Translations under genes and position numbers: made by a program
Assembly: GCA_945875845.1 (NCBI GenBank)
Contig: CAMCMB010000001.1
Location: 1-64,000 of the forward strand
Length of the DNA stretch: 64,000 nucleotides
Origin: Pirellula staleyi DSM 6068
GTDB taxonomy: Bacteria; Planctomycetota; Planctomycetia; Pirellulales; Pirellulaceae
Reading direction: 5' to 3'
Part shown: positions 1 through 8,206 of the stretch, in pieces
Layout of the letters: each line of letters starts with the position of its first letter
Position numbering within the stretch: the stretch's first letter is position 1
The notes under the pieces: model-generated
The model's database searches: none
Told to the model about the DNA's origin: nothing
The model's input: only the letters and a program-made list of their open reading frames with translations

Positions 1-148
1 CTTGGTCAAACGAATTGCCTTCATTTGTGGAGCTAACCACTAGGTCTCGAAGATAAGTACCTGACTCAGCGAGCGACATTTTCAGTTGCTCTGCAGTCAA
101 GTCTTTCGAGGATAGGTTGTCAAACATCGACAAATCGAGGATCTTCAT
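1..148 (-). CDS. Partial CDS, unknown function, runs off the left edge
   Basis: An open frame starts at ATG 148 and runs off the window with 49 codons visible and no stop. It begins MKILDLSMFDNL and is rich in Leu, Ser and acidic residues. A good ribosome binding site (GGAGG, 8-9 bases before the ATG) supports a real start. It lies about 70 bp downstream of the truncated hsdS on the same strand, after a hairpin that could terminate the upstream transcript. In type I restriction loci hsdM is expected nearby, but these residues do not look like the N-terminus of HsdM, so I do not assign a function. Confidence 0.5.
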   Translation of the reverse strand, partial: MKILDLSMFDNLSSKDLTAEQLKMSLAESGTYLRDLVVSSTNEGNSFDQ

Positions 149-218
149 ACTGTGGCCTCCTGCCAGAAGTGATTGGGTCGTTAGATAACCGAATCATGGC
201 AGGCTGGCCGCTTTTTGT

Positions 219-860
219 TTACCCTAAATACTTTTGCTCGCAAAACAAACCGGCGGAACGCCGGTCACACCCCACTCGGACCAACGCTGCCACGCCTGCA
301 TCCAAGTCAGTGAAAAGCTCGTCAATGCGGTCGGCAATACGTTGCTGTTCAATCGTCGGCGCAACGAGTATTGGCACGGTGTTAGCAAGAACATCAGAGT
401 TCACGCTGGCTTGATTTACGTGGTTCTTGCACTTGTGAAGAAAGTAACCCGATTTTTGCAAATAATGCAGTTGCTGTGCAATGAACTCCGGATGGATGTT
501 CTTGTGAGGCCTGATCACAGTCATGTGATTCGAGAAACCCCAATCTCCATCCCGGTCTATTACTGCGGTTTTCCCAACCCATGCGGGACTATTTGTGTTG
601 TTGAATAGAACGTCGCCCTTACAAACTCGCCGCTCGCTATCGTCCACAACGTACTTTACTTCATCCAGCACGATTCGACCGTCGGGCGATACGTTCATCG
701 GACGTAAATGAACGATTCCTTCGCCACGATCATTGTGACGGCCGCATGCAAAACCTGAACCTACGGATTTAGCAATCTTACTAACCGTGGAAATGGTCCA
801 ACCAGACGGTAGTTCATCTACCGAGAGAGGATAGTGCTTGATATCTAGACCTGGAATCAT
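219..860 (-). CDS. hsdS: Type I restriction-modification specificity subunit HsdS, half-length
   Basis: The 213-residue product resembles one half of a type I specificity subunit, which recognises the DNA target for the methylase and the restriction motor. It shows the usual opening (LPSGWTISTVSKIA, about residues 18-31), one target recognition domain, and the start of the conserved helical spacer (PTIEQQRIADRIDELFTDLD, about 168-187). Family members normally have about 400 residues with two such halves. Here the spacer stops after ALVRV and the last 20 or so codons read through an inverted repeat, so the second half appears to be lost. Its ATG overlaps the restored hsdR stop (ATGA), the usual coupling in these operons. 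Half-size HsdS proteins can act as homodimers, so it could still work with a methylase. No hsdM is present in the window. I am sure of the family and unsure of activity. Confidence 0.8.
   Translation of the reverse strand: MIPGLDIKHYPLSVDELPSGWTISTVSKIAKSVGSGFACGRHNDRGEGIVHLRPMNVSPDGRIVLDEVKYVVDDSERRVCKGDVLFNNTNSPAWVGKTAVIDRDGDWGFSNHMTVIRPHKNIHPEFIAQQLHYLQKSGYFLHKCKNHVNQASVNSDVLANTVPILVAPTIEQQRIADRIDELFTDLDAGVAALVRVGCDRRSAGLFCEQKYLG
249..265 (-). terminator. Hairpin with T-rich tail at the end of hsdS
   Basis: On the minus strand a perfect 7-bp stem (ACCGGCG / CGCCGGT) with a TTC loop is followed by TTGTTTT, the form of a Rho-independent terminator. It lies inside the last codons of the hsdS frame, which suggests that those codons are not ancestral. 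It could instead be a palindromic repeat unit. Confidence 0.45.
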
Positions 861-897
861 GCAGCTAATGCCTCGTTCAATTCATTGATAATGCGAC

Positions 898-2784
898 TTA
901 GATCTTCACCGAACAAAGCAACAGCTTTGCCAAGATTCCTCGTTGACCAAACCAATCGTATTGGAAGTCTTCGAGTTCAATGGCAAGGCTCGTTGCGATA
1001 TGCTGAGCCATCTTATCGAGCCACTCACTCTGTTCGCTCGTGAACACGACGCCAGCAGCCGCTTGCTGCTGTCGCCACAATGCATAGCGATTTTGGACCA
1101 GATCTCCAAAAGGCAATAGCGGTTCGTTCGGTTGAAGCGTGTGTCGAATCAGAGAAACCAGGTCGGTAATGATTTGCCCGCCTTTGCCTTCGATTTTGGA
1201 GTTCTCTAGTGCTTCGTAACAACGCCACAATTCTTCCGGCGTTGTAGAAAGCGGTGGTTGTTGAATTCGCTTAGCAAGTTCTTTTAGATCTCGAAAAGAG
1301 AGTCGACTGGCCGACCATTGGTTATAGAACACTTGCAGTGCTGTCAGCTCGTCTTTGTTGTCTTCAATAAACTGGCGAAACGATTCGATTTTGTTACGTG
1401 CTTTTTCCAAAGCCGCTTCGGAATAGCCAGCCGCCAAGAGCTCATCTTGACTGATGCGATCGATGATTTGCTCGTTGGCTTGTTTGATGTCCAGAATCAG
1501 CTCTCGCAATTTTGGATCGTAGAATGGCTTCACTGCTTTGCGAATTAGTTCTTGTTCAGCGGCATCGAGCTGAGGCTCCGACGGTTCTGTCCCATCGGGA
1601 AGCATTTCACGGGCTTTTGCGTCAATTTCGTCGGCGTTGGTCGACTGCATCAAGTCTTTGATGAGTACTGAAAACGCCTTTCCATCGGCATGTTTCTTGA
1701 TATCGTCTAACTGATCGGCCGTCATGTCATGCGCTAAACGGGACAACTTGCCAGCTAGTGCACAGACTGCATCCGGGTCCGTGCCTCCGGCTTTGATGTA
1801 GTCGAAGACTTGCTTCAGCGTTTTACTTGGCTGACGATCGACTGGCCCTCGCTCAGTCTTGCATTCCCGACAAGCGCCGACGGCATCGATGATCACGAAA
1901 CGGGATTTTGTAAGCTTCGGAAGTGGGTTTCCATTTGGATCTTCTCCGGCAGGAGTTACACCGGCAAGTTCATCGGCGGAACAAACACGAACGCCGCGAC
2001 CTTTCATCTGTTCGAAGTAATTTCCGCTGCGTACGGTGCGAAGGAAAAATACGATCTCGACTGGTTTGACGTCGGTTCCTGTCGCAATCATGTCGACAGT
2101 TACTGCTATCCGGGGGAAGTAGGCATTACGGAATACAGTAAGAACATCCTCGCCTGTCTTGCCTTTGGTTTTATAGTACAAAACCTTCTCGCGCACCGTT
2201 CCGTCGGGATCGGTCACTTGCTCGGTAGTCCGCATTGTACCCGTTCGATAGGTGATCTTTTGGCAAAAGTCATTCCCAAGTCCGAATTCCTGTCGGACGA
2301 TATCAACGATATCATCGGCATGAGAATCATCTTTTGCAAAAATGATCGTTTTGGGTACTTCCTTGCGTCCGGGGAAGATATCTGTGAAGAGTCGATCTCG
2401 AAAAGCTTGGATGATGGTGCGGATTTGGTCGGGCGCTACGACTGAGTTGTCGAGATCTTTGCTGCTATATTGCAAATCGTCATCGAGTATGGATTGTCGT
2501 TCACGACGGGTTTTGCGGCTCCGTTTTCCAACATAATAGCCGGCGTCGACGCCGGAACCTTGTTCGGTAATCCTGGTCCGAATCTCATAGACGTCGTACG
2601 GTACGTTGACGCGGTCCGCAACTGCTTCTTCATGGGAGTATTCCATGACAAGGTTCTTGTCGAAGAACCCGATTGTTTGTTTGCTGGGTGTTGCGGTTAA
2701 GCCAATCAAAAACGTGTCGAAGTACTTGAGGACATCGCCCCACACGCTGTATATCGAGCGATGACATTCATCCACGATGATCAC
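898..2784 (-). CDS. HsdR C-terminal fragment (motor domains)
   Basis: This is the 628-residue frame after the in-frame stop, with a possible GTG start at 2784 (VIIVDECHRSIYSVWGD). It holds the DECH box, LTATP, the second RecA-like domain (TVDMIATGTDVKP; MKGRGVRV) and the helical C-terminal region. The last residues (ILAKLLLCSVKI) come from the wrong frame after the 1-nt shift. No ribosome binding site stands out before the GTG, so separate translation is doubtful. Confidence 0.55.
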   Translation of the reverse strand: MIIVDECHRSIYSVWGDVLKYFDTFLIGLTATPSKQTIGFFDKNLVMEYSHEEAVADRVNVPYDVYEIRTRITEQGSGVDAGYYVGKRSRKTRRERQSILDDDLQYSSKDLDNSVVAPDQIRTIIQAFRDRLFTDIFPGRKEVPKTIIFAKDDSHADDIVDIVRQEFGLGNDFCQKITYRTGTMRTTEQVTDPDGTVREKVLYYKTKGKTGEDVLTVFRNAYFPRIAVTVDMIATGTDVKPVEIVFFLRTVRSGNYFEQMKGRGVRVCSADELAGVTPAGEDPNGNPLPKLTKSRFVIIDAVGACRECKTERGPVDRQPSKTLKQVFDYIKAGGTDPDAVCALAGKLSRLAHDMTADQLDDIKKHADGKAFSVLIKDLMQSTNADEIDAKAREMLPDGTEPSEPQLDAAEQELIRKAVKPFYDPKLRELILDIKQANEQIIDRISQDELLAAGYSEAALEKARNKIESFRQFIEDNKDELTALQVFYNQWSASRLSFRDLKELAKRIQQPPLSTTPEELWRCYEALENSKIEGKGGQIITDLVSLIRHTLQPNEPLLPFGDLVQNRYALWRQQQAAAGVVFTSEQSEWLDKMAQHIATSLAIELEDFQYDWFGQRGILAKLLLCSVKI

Positions 2785-2814
2785 ATCGAAGAACTCAGGT
2801 GGGATGATTGAATT

Positions 2815-3714
2815 TTAGGTTACCGGGACGGGTGGTTTGTTAAATGCACCGGGACCTTCAAAGCTCGATTGTTCTTCGTCCTCCTCGGCAAGATCTGGCT
2901 GGTTGGTGAGAACGGAATAGAGCCGTTGGATGGTCGTGATGATAACGTTGTTAACTGGGTTGAAACGATTGTTGCGAGGATGTTCGACGTTGTAGAGCTT
3001 GTCGAAAGTCTTTGGTTCGCCAGGTGGTGTAAATTGCTGGAATTCTTTGAGCGTTTGCCGTCCTAGATTCTTTCGGTCAACCAGGAAACAAATGCGGCGA
3101 GCATGGCCATGCCGAATTAGACGATATGCGATGTTCGCGGCCGTGAATGTCTTGCCCGATCCGGTTGCCATTTGAATGAGGGATTTGGGTTTGCCGAGGC
3201 AAAGCGACTTTTCTAAGTTGCCTATTGCGATGTATTGCTTAGGCCATAGCCCGTCTGGCGAAAGCACGGGCATGTTTCGCAAGGCTTCGCGCAATTGGTT
3301 TTCCTGCTGTACCAGGGTTCGAAGTGTTTCCGGTCGATAGAATGAAAACACTTCGCGACTTCGGGCGTGCGGCTCAAGCCAGTTAGTGAATTGGGTGACT
3401 TCGCCTGTTGATTCAAATTGGAATGGAAGCGGTCTATGCCAGGCCGGCAAGTTTTTGGGAAGTCCGTCTGAATAACTCGCCGACTGACCTTCCACGCCTC
3501 GCAGGGTGTGTCCAACTGGTTTTGCTTCGACTATTCCGATCGCTTTTGCGTCTACGTAGAGCAAATAGTCCGCGGGCCCATGGGCCCCGGGAAATTCGGT
3601 AATGGCTAAGCCGATACCGGAACCGAGATTCATGTTGGCATACGATTGCACGATCCATCCTGCCGCAGTAAGCAGTGTATCAATGTGTTGTCTTGCGGAT
3701 TCTTCGGGCTTCAT
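2815..3714 (-). CDS. HsdR N-terminal fragment (nuclease domain and motif I)
   Basis: This is the 299-residue translatable part before the in-frame stop. It contains the nuclease domain with Asp...Glu-x-Lys (ADYLLYVDAKAIGIVEAK), the Walker A segment MATGSGKTFTAANIAYRL, and FLVDRKNLGRQTL. It ends NKPPVPVT just before the DECH box, so it could bind ATP but lacks the rest of the motor. The frame could begin further upstream at 3747, but MKPEESARQ matches the usual HsdR start. Confidence 0.6.
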   Translation of the reverse strand: MKPEESARQHIDTLLTAAGWIVQSYANMNLGSGIGLAITEFPGAHGPADYLLYVDAKAIGIVEAKPVGHTLRGVEGQSASYSDGLPKNLPAWHRPLPFQFESTGEVTQFTNWLEPHARSREVFSFYRPETLRTLVQQENQLREALRNMPVLSPDGLWPKQYIAIGNLEKSLCLGKPKSLIQMATGSGKTFTAANIAYRLIRHGHARRICFLVDRKNLGRQTLKEFQQFTPPGEPKTFDKLYNVEHPRNNRFNPVNNVIITTIQRLYSVLTNQPDLAEEDEEQSSFEGPGAFNKPPVPVT

Positions 3715-3799
3715 AGTGTTTTTTGATCTGCTTATATTCGCTACCAAGGTTTGTGCTTGGAAACCGGGAGCTAACGTGCTGTGGCTGATTTCAATTTCC

Positions 3800-6394
3800 T
3801 TATGTCTCAGCCTCTAGTTCATCAATGCCAAGTTCAGTTTGCAATTCTTCGACGGCAATCCTAAGCGGGTCGTATATGGCGATTTCCTTTCCGACGGTTT
3901 CAAAGCTGACAGCCAAAGTGTAATTGGCAGTATTGTCGGGATCTTTACTCCAGCCCTTGTGCCCGCGAACTGCGATACAAAAATTCTCAGGCAACGCATT
4001 TGATCGCACGTAGGCCCAGTCCTTTTGTACAGTTCCCACACTACGGCGAACGTCAGTTATCTGACCATCTGACGATCGCGTGTTAATTGCCCAAGGGAAG
4101 CTGGTACCCTCTCGAACAACCGTATCGTCGTCCTTTGTTGTTCTTGAAACGAACGAATCAATTTGTTCGCCTTTGCGGTTGCTCATCCAGTCTAACCAAG
4201 TAGATAGATATCCTCGGTGAGTTCGTCGCGTTCGACGCGGTTCAGCCGCGTACGACAAGGTCACATCAACGCGAATCAAATAGTCATTTCCTGGCCTATT
4301 GATACTGTTGGGGATAGGGAATTGGTAAATGTGGCACGCGCCCTGTTTGATTTCTTGTTCGCCACGCGTTATGTAAGTGGTTCGATAATCGTCATTGGTT
4401 GAGGCCCGCACAGCGTCCGGAACTCCATATCCGATTCGCGTGATCATCATTGATTTATCAGATTGGCTCAGCGAATTCGCCCATTCGGGCCAACGAGCCG
4501 ACTGCACGATCAATGCTCGATAGAGTAGGCAAGACTCTTCGGGTAGGACGCTTTGTAATTGAGCTGCGATTCGAGTAACTTTTGGTGCGGCAAAAGAGGT
4601 GCCTACCGTGTCTCGATCGAACGCTGGACCTCCGTGAAGAGTTGTTCTTGCAAGATTCGGGTAACATTCCTTTGCATTTGCAGGCACGGAAACGCTTGGT
4701 GACGCTCCAGTCGTTCCAAGAAAGTCGCCTCCAAACTCAACAACTTCAGGCTTTATTGAATCCCAGATCCCAAGCTCACTTCGGCTGAATGCAGATGGTT
4801 CGGCAGTGCGCTTTGCGAACGATTGCCAACCGCCGTCGTCATACGTTTGATAGGCAACGGAGCCGACGGTCAACGCTTGAAAACTCTGAGCTGGATTTGC
4901 AAGTCGACAACAATGTTCGCTTAAGTATTCGGGATAGTTCTTTCCTGCTGCCAGGAGTTCTGTGACTCCAGCCTTGGGAGTCGTGTTTGACAACTTTAGA
5001 TTTCCAATACTTTGAATCACAAGTATGTCATGCTCGTTTGATAGACGATCGATCTCAGCGGCCCATGCGGACATGTGTTTTTTTCGGCAAGGTGCATCCG
5101 CATTGATTGAGTGATTGAAAATACGGGTCTTTCGAGGTCCGTTGTGATAGTGGGTTATCACATCGCGAATGAGCGCAGGCGGCAGCAGCTCCAAAGGTAG
5201 CTTGCAATCACTATTGAGAACTCTTGCGTTCTGAATCCATGCCAAGGGAGCAAGGACTCCAGTTGCTGTGATTTCGTCGCCATAAAGAACGGCGCCGGCC
5301 ACTCGAGTACCATGCCCACCATCCCTCACGTAATCAGCCACATTGTTAGGTGAATCGCTCGGCAAAAAGCAGTGAGAATTCGGTTTGTCTATCGCAGGTT
5401 CAAGGAGTAGATGCTCTTCTTGGATTCCACTGTCGATTACGCAGACGACAGGTGCGCTCGTTGAAGGAGGTTCAACTACTAGCTGAGTCTGAATGTCTCG
5501 AAGTTGACGAGCGTGTTGCTGCGGCAGCTCGATCTCTTCCGGCTCCGCAACCTCAAATATGTAGGGATGATTGAGGATCAGATCCTTGAGGCCACGCCCC
5601 GGTAGCCGGAGCCGAAGCTCAAAGTAGTCAGGTGGTGAATCCGAATTGGGAGCTACGTCCCGAATGATCTCACCACGATAAAATTTCACAAACTCGTCGA
5701 CGGATGTCATACGCTCGTCTTTGAGTTCGTCCCATTTCTGATAGGCGTCGTTTCTTGCTTGAGACCACTCGGCTTCTACCTTGGCCCACGTTTTATCAGT
5801 GAAACGTCCACGCTTTCGCAGCTTGGGCAAAACCCAATTTCCTTGGCAGGAAAAACTGACGTCTACAATGTAATCAGTGTCGGTGTCGAGCTGGGGGAGT
5901 TCGAGAAAGAGTCGATCTGAAAGTATTCTCTTTAGCCGCTCTTCTTGCGTCAAATCTTGTGAAAGTTCATGAATCTTTGCAATGCCAGCTGACCCGCCGA
6001 TGCTCCCAATGAAATCGCGGAGTTTCTCTTGAAAGAAACCAAGCGTTTTGTCTTCGGAGGCGACAATTACAAAACCATCATCCTCTTCTGAAATGATTTC
6101 GAATCCAAAGAAGTTTCGTAGGTCATCGATGTCGAGCGTGTCGTCAATCTGTAGTAGTAATGGAATTCCATCGCCTATCGATGGTAGTCCGTCTTGAACT
6201 CTAGCCGTCTGCTGCGACTGCCAATTGCCCGTAACTGTTGCAACTTGTCCTCCGAGATGGGCACTGTGGCCAGATCGGTTTATGCGATTATCTTGAGTCT
6301 GTTGACTGTCCTGAAAACGAGGCTGTTGATAGCGCGCAGCACCGTCACTTCTTCGTAACAGAGGCAAATAATCGAAAACCTGATTCTCGGGCAT
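3800..6394 (-). CDS. ietS: Subtilisin-like (S8) serine protease, IetS-type
   Basis: This 864-residue protein is a subtilase with all catalytic parts visible: Asp321 in VVCVIDSG, His361 in GGHGTRVAG, the oxyanion Asn465 in QSIGN, and Ser600 in VGTSFAAPK. It has no signal peptide, so it should act in the cytoplasm. About 310 residues precede the protease domain and about 200 follow, with no domain I can name. Its ATG shares one base with the stop of the AAA+ gene upstream (TAATG), so the two are translationally coupled. A coupled AAA+ ATPase and subtilase is the gene pair known as ietAS, first described as a plasmid stability and incompatibility locus and later reported as an antiphage system. 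The location next to a type I restriction locus fits a defence role. The substrate is unknown. Confidence 0.8.
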   Translation of the reverse strand: MPENQVFDYLPLLRRSDGAARYQQPRFQDSQQTQDNRINRSGHSAHLGGQVATVTGNWQSQQTARVQDGLPSIGDGIPLLLQIDDTLDIDDLRNFFGFEIISEEDDGFVIVASEDKTLGFFQEKLRDFIGSIGGSAGIAKIHELSQDLTQEERLKRILSDRLFLELPQLDTDTDYIVDVSFSCQGNWVLPKLRKRGRFTDKTWAKVEAEWSQARNDAYQKWDELKDERMTSVDEFVKFYRGEIIRDVAPNSDSPPDYFELRLRLPGRGLKDLILNHPYIFEVAEPEEIELPQQHARQLRDIQTQLVVEPPSTSAPVVCVIDSGIQEEHLLLEPAIDKPNSHCFLPSDSPNNVADYVRDGGHGTRVAGAVLYGDEITATGVLAPLAWIQNARVLNSDCKLPLELLPPALIRDVITHYHNGPRKTRIFNHSINADAPCRKKHMSAWAAEIDRLSNEHDILVIQSIGNLKLSNTTPKAGVTELLAAGKNYPEYLSEHCCRLANPAQSFQALTVGSVAYQTYDDGGWQSFAKRTAEPSAFSRSELGIWDSIKPEVVEFGGDFLGTTGASPSVSVPANAKECYPNLARTTLHGGPAFDRDTVGTSFAAPKVTRIAAQLQSVLPEESCLLYRALIVQSARWPEWANSLSQSDKSMMITRIGYGVPDAVRASTNDDYRTTYITRGEQEIKQGACHIYQFPIPNSINRPGNDYLIRVDVTLSYAAEPRRTRRTHRGYLSTWLDWMSNRKGEQIDSFVSRTTKDDDTVVREGTSFPWAINTRSSDGQITDVRRSVGTVQKDWAYVRSNALPENFCIAVRGHKGWSKDPDNTANYTLAVSFETVGKEIAIYDPLRIAVEELQTELGIDELEAET

Positions 6395-7404
6395 TAGTTA
6401 CAACCGTTTGTAGATTGGCTTGCTCTTTGTTGCTCCGCGATGGCCGCAGTCAGGTGTTTACCAGCAACTTGCTTCTTTCCTTCAAGCACTGCAGCTTTAG
6501 CAGCGTCTTCCGCTGCTTTGACAACCATCGCAGCAGATGTCCCCTCCAACTGCTTCACGATCGCACGCCAATCGATGTCATTGCTAACCGCAACGGCTGA
6601 CAACCGTGTCCGGAGCAACTGCTCGATCTCTTCGGATCCGGGCAGCGGAATCAAAAACACATCGTCGAAACGGCGAAACAGTGCTGCGTCAAGCGAGTCT
6701 TCGATGTTGGTTGTTGCAACAAGGAGCCCAGGTGCATCGTACTCCTCCATCAATGTGAGTAGCGAATTCACGATTCGAGCAACTTCCCCAATGTCCTTCG
6801 AATTGGCTCTTGATCTCGCAATAAAGTCACATTCGTCGAGCAACAACACGCACGGGCGCTCCTTGGCTGCATCAAATATCGACCGCAAGTTGCTTGAGGA
6901 CTCTCCAAAAAAAGATGAAATCAAGGCGTCGAATCGAACTTTCAACAGCGGCAGTCCAACGTTCCAGGCAAGTCTTTTCGCTCCAAGGGATTTACCACAG
7001 CCTGGAGGTCCGTAGAGTAGGACCGTTTTCCTGGGACGAAGCCCGTAAGCACCGAGCCGTTCACGAGCAGCGTATTCTTGTTCGATACGTGCAAATCTCG
7101 CATCTACTTCGCGAGGCAATACCATGTGATGCTCGAGCGATTCGCGAGGTAACAGGGTGAGAAGTGACTCACCGTGGCGACGGCTTGTTGGTAGATCGCT
7201 TAAAGTCCGCGCCGCCTCGGATGTGGATGTGTTGCGAGTACGTGCCGGACGCGAACGGGCGAGAATGGTTTCCAACTCGTCCGCTAGTCGCGTATGGCCA
7301 ATTTGACGCTCTGACTTCACGATTGTTTGCGCGAGCTGCTCCAAATCGCCTTGGGACCCATCGGCGATCGCTCGAACGACTCGTTTGAGGATTTCTGAAT
7401 TCAT
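6394..7404 (-). CDS. ietA: AAA+ ATPase, IetA-type partner of the subtilase
   Basis: This is a 336-residue AAA+ ATPase. It has Walker A GPPGCGKS (about residues 132-139), Walker B VLLLDECD, sensor 1 VATTN and a likely arginine finger in LFRRFDD. The central-pore-like segment and FFGESSSNLRSIFDAA resemble the FtsH/Cdc48 branch. About 100 residues in front of the ATPase core are helical. I chose ATG 7404 over the TTG at 7431 because GGAAT lies just before the ATG and the TTG would leave almost no space after the upstream stop. It sits between the winged-HTH gene (31 bp upstream) and the subtilase (1-base overlap), so all three form one operon. In ietAS pairs the ATPase probably senses, unfolds or delivers the protease target; that step is inference. 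Confidence 0.8.
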   Translation of the reverse strand: MNSEILKRVVRAIADGSQGDLEQLAQTIVKSERQIGHTRLADELETILARSRPARTRNTSTSEAARTLSDLPTSRRHGESLLTLLPRESLEHHMVLPREVDARFARIEQEYAARERLGAYGLRPRKTVLLYGPPGCGKSLGAKRLAWNVGLPLLKVRFDALISSFFGESSSNLRSIFDAAKERPCVLLLDECDFIARSRANSKDIGEVARIVNSLLTLMEEYDAPGLLVATTNIEDSLDAALFRRFDDVFLIPLPGSEEIEQLLRTRLSAVAVSNDIDWRAIVKQLEGTSAAMVVKAAEDAAKAAVLEGKKQVAGKHLTAAIAEQQRASQSTNGCN

Positions 7405-7435
7405 TTGAATATTCCGTAATTTGCGAAGCAATTAA

Positions 7436-7669
7436 TCATTTGGCAGCCGTTCGTTTGCGAGCAGCAAGTTCATAGTGCCAACCGCCCTCGGCCTTTTCCG
7501 CGATAATCTCGTGACCACGTTCCCTTAACGCTTGAATGGATCGGGAAACGGTTGGTACCGAAACGCCTACCCTCTCCGCCAGTTCAGGCGTCGAGTAGTG
7601 CCCGGACTGAATTAGTTCGAGTAGTTCACTGAGTCGCTGTTCAATCTGCAATGACTTTTCGTAGTGCAT
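7436..7669 (-). CDS. Small winged-helix DNA-binding protein, likely operon regulator
   Basis: The 77-residue product (from MHYEKSLQIEQR) contains a clear winged HTH: LLELIQSGHYSTPELAERVG, VSVPTVSRSIQALRERG, then a wing (HEIIAEKAEGGWHYEL). It ends in a basic tail (ARKRTAAK). It resembles the HTH_11-type domain found alone or in front of WYL domains. An alternative start at 7738 would add 23 residues and place the inverted repeat at 7695-7711 inside the gene; I prefer 7669, which leaves the repeat in the promoter. It is the first gene of the operon with the ATPase and subtilase, so it probably controls them and itself. It might also be a sensor that is cleaved by the protease, but nothing in the sequence shows this. 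Confidence 0.7.
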   Translation of the reverse strand: MHYEKSLQIEQRLSELLELIQSGHYSTPELAERVGVSVPTVSRSIQALRERGHEIIAEKAEGGWHYELAARKRTAAK

Positions 7670-7694
7670 CTCATTTCTCGCTAAAAACGCAAGT

Positions 7695-7711
7695 CTATCA
7701 TCTTGTGATAG
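7695..7711. promoter_or_regulatory. Inverted repeat upstream of the winged-HTH/ietAS operon
   Basis: CTATCA-TCTTG-TGATAG is a perfect 6-bp inverted repeat with a 5-bp spacer, centred about 34 bp before the preferred start of the winged-HTH gene. Another CTATCA follows directly (7713-7718). Its size and place fit an operator for a dimeric regulator, probably the adjacent winged-HTH protein. Confidence 0.5.
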
Positions 7712-7822
7712 GCTATCAGGGCGAGAGGGCCGCCACAAGATGTGGATACGATTAGGCTTCTCTTCACGCCCTCAACAGCCGACATTACTCGCATCGACTG
7801 CTGGTATGGTAGACTTTGCGTT

Positions 7823-7854
7823 CGGAAAGCAAAAAGAGGACGGAAAGCAAAAAG
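7823..7854. repeat. Two-copy tandem repeat, period 18 bp
   Basis: CGGAAAGCAAAAAG occurs at 7823-7836 and again at 7841-7854. It lies about 155 bp upstream of the winged-HTH start and could be a binding site or a chance duplication. Confidence 0.5.
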
Positions 7855-8108
7855 GGTTCGCAGCTCAATTCGCGACGAGAAAGTGCCATCATAGCATGCC
7901 TTCGCGCTGAGCAGGCGGCGACCATTAAGCATACAGCGCATAGGCAACGACGGTCGCCGCCGCATGTCAACACCCGCTTTGTTGCACAGTCAGAGACTTT
8001 TGTTCATTGGCTCAACGCGATTCGCGTCATTCTGCTAAGCTGCGATTTCATGATTTTCAGGATAGGAATGGCTTGCTAAGCACATCCGCAACTGTTTTTC
8101 AACCCAAT

Positions 8109-8185
8109 TAGCCGTTGGGCGCTAGCCCCGGTTTTCCAATTGCTCGACATTCGTCGAGAACCGGGGCTATCGCCCTTCGGCTAGC
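8109..8185. repeat. Palindromic REP/MITE-like element
   Basis: The arms TAGCCCCGGTT and AACCGGGGCTA are exact reverse complements, extended on the outside by AGCCG-TTGGGCG paired with CGCCC-TTCGGCT. A second short hairpin in the loop is CTCGA-CATTCG-TCGAG. A cruciform of this kind without coding capacity is typical of dispersed palindromic repeats in Pirellula-type genomes (this last point from memory). Confidence 0.65.
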
Positions 8186-8206
8186 AGTTTGTTTCACTCG
8201 AAGACA

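Larger units (their letters stand above)
857..3714 (-). pseudogene. hsdR: Type I restriction enzyme HsdR, interrupted by a stop and a frameshift
   Basis: Read continuously this is a complete HsdR, the nuclease and translocase subunit of a type I restriction enzyme. It begins at ATG 3714 (MKPEESARQHIDTLL), has the nuclease motif (IVEAK), helicase motif I (MATGSGKT), the DECH box, motif III (LTATP) and the C-terminal region ending NELNEALAA. Two lesions break it. A TAA at 2815-2817 lies in phase between PPVPVT and NSIIPPEFFDVIIVDECH, where relatives have a tyrosine (YNP.IPPEFFD). A base is missing near 938-941, since the other frame continues NLGKAVALFGEDLSRII and ends at a TGA overlapping the hsdS ATG. 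Neither lesion removes a motif, so both look recent, or are sequencing errors. If real, restriction is off unless the stop is read through and the frameshift tolerated. Confidence 0.85.

Noticed and set aside
6440-7015. 191-codon plus-strand frame opposite the AAA+ gene
   Set aside because: Antisense of a well-supported ATPase; Ser/Ala-rich with no motif.
7664-7738. Longer form of the winged-HTH protein from 7738
   Set aside because: The extra residues lack structure and would put the operator-like palindrome inside the gene.
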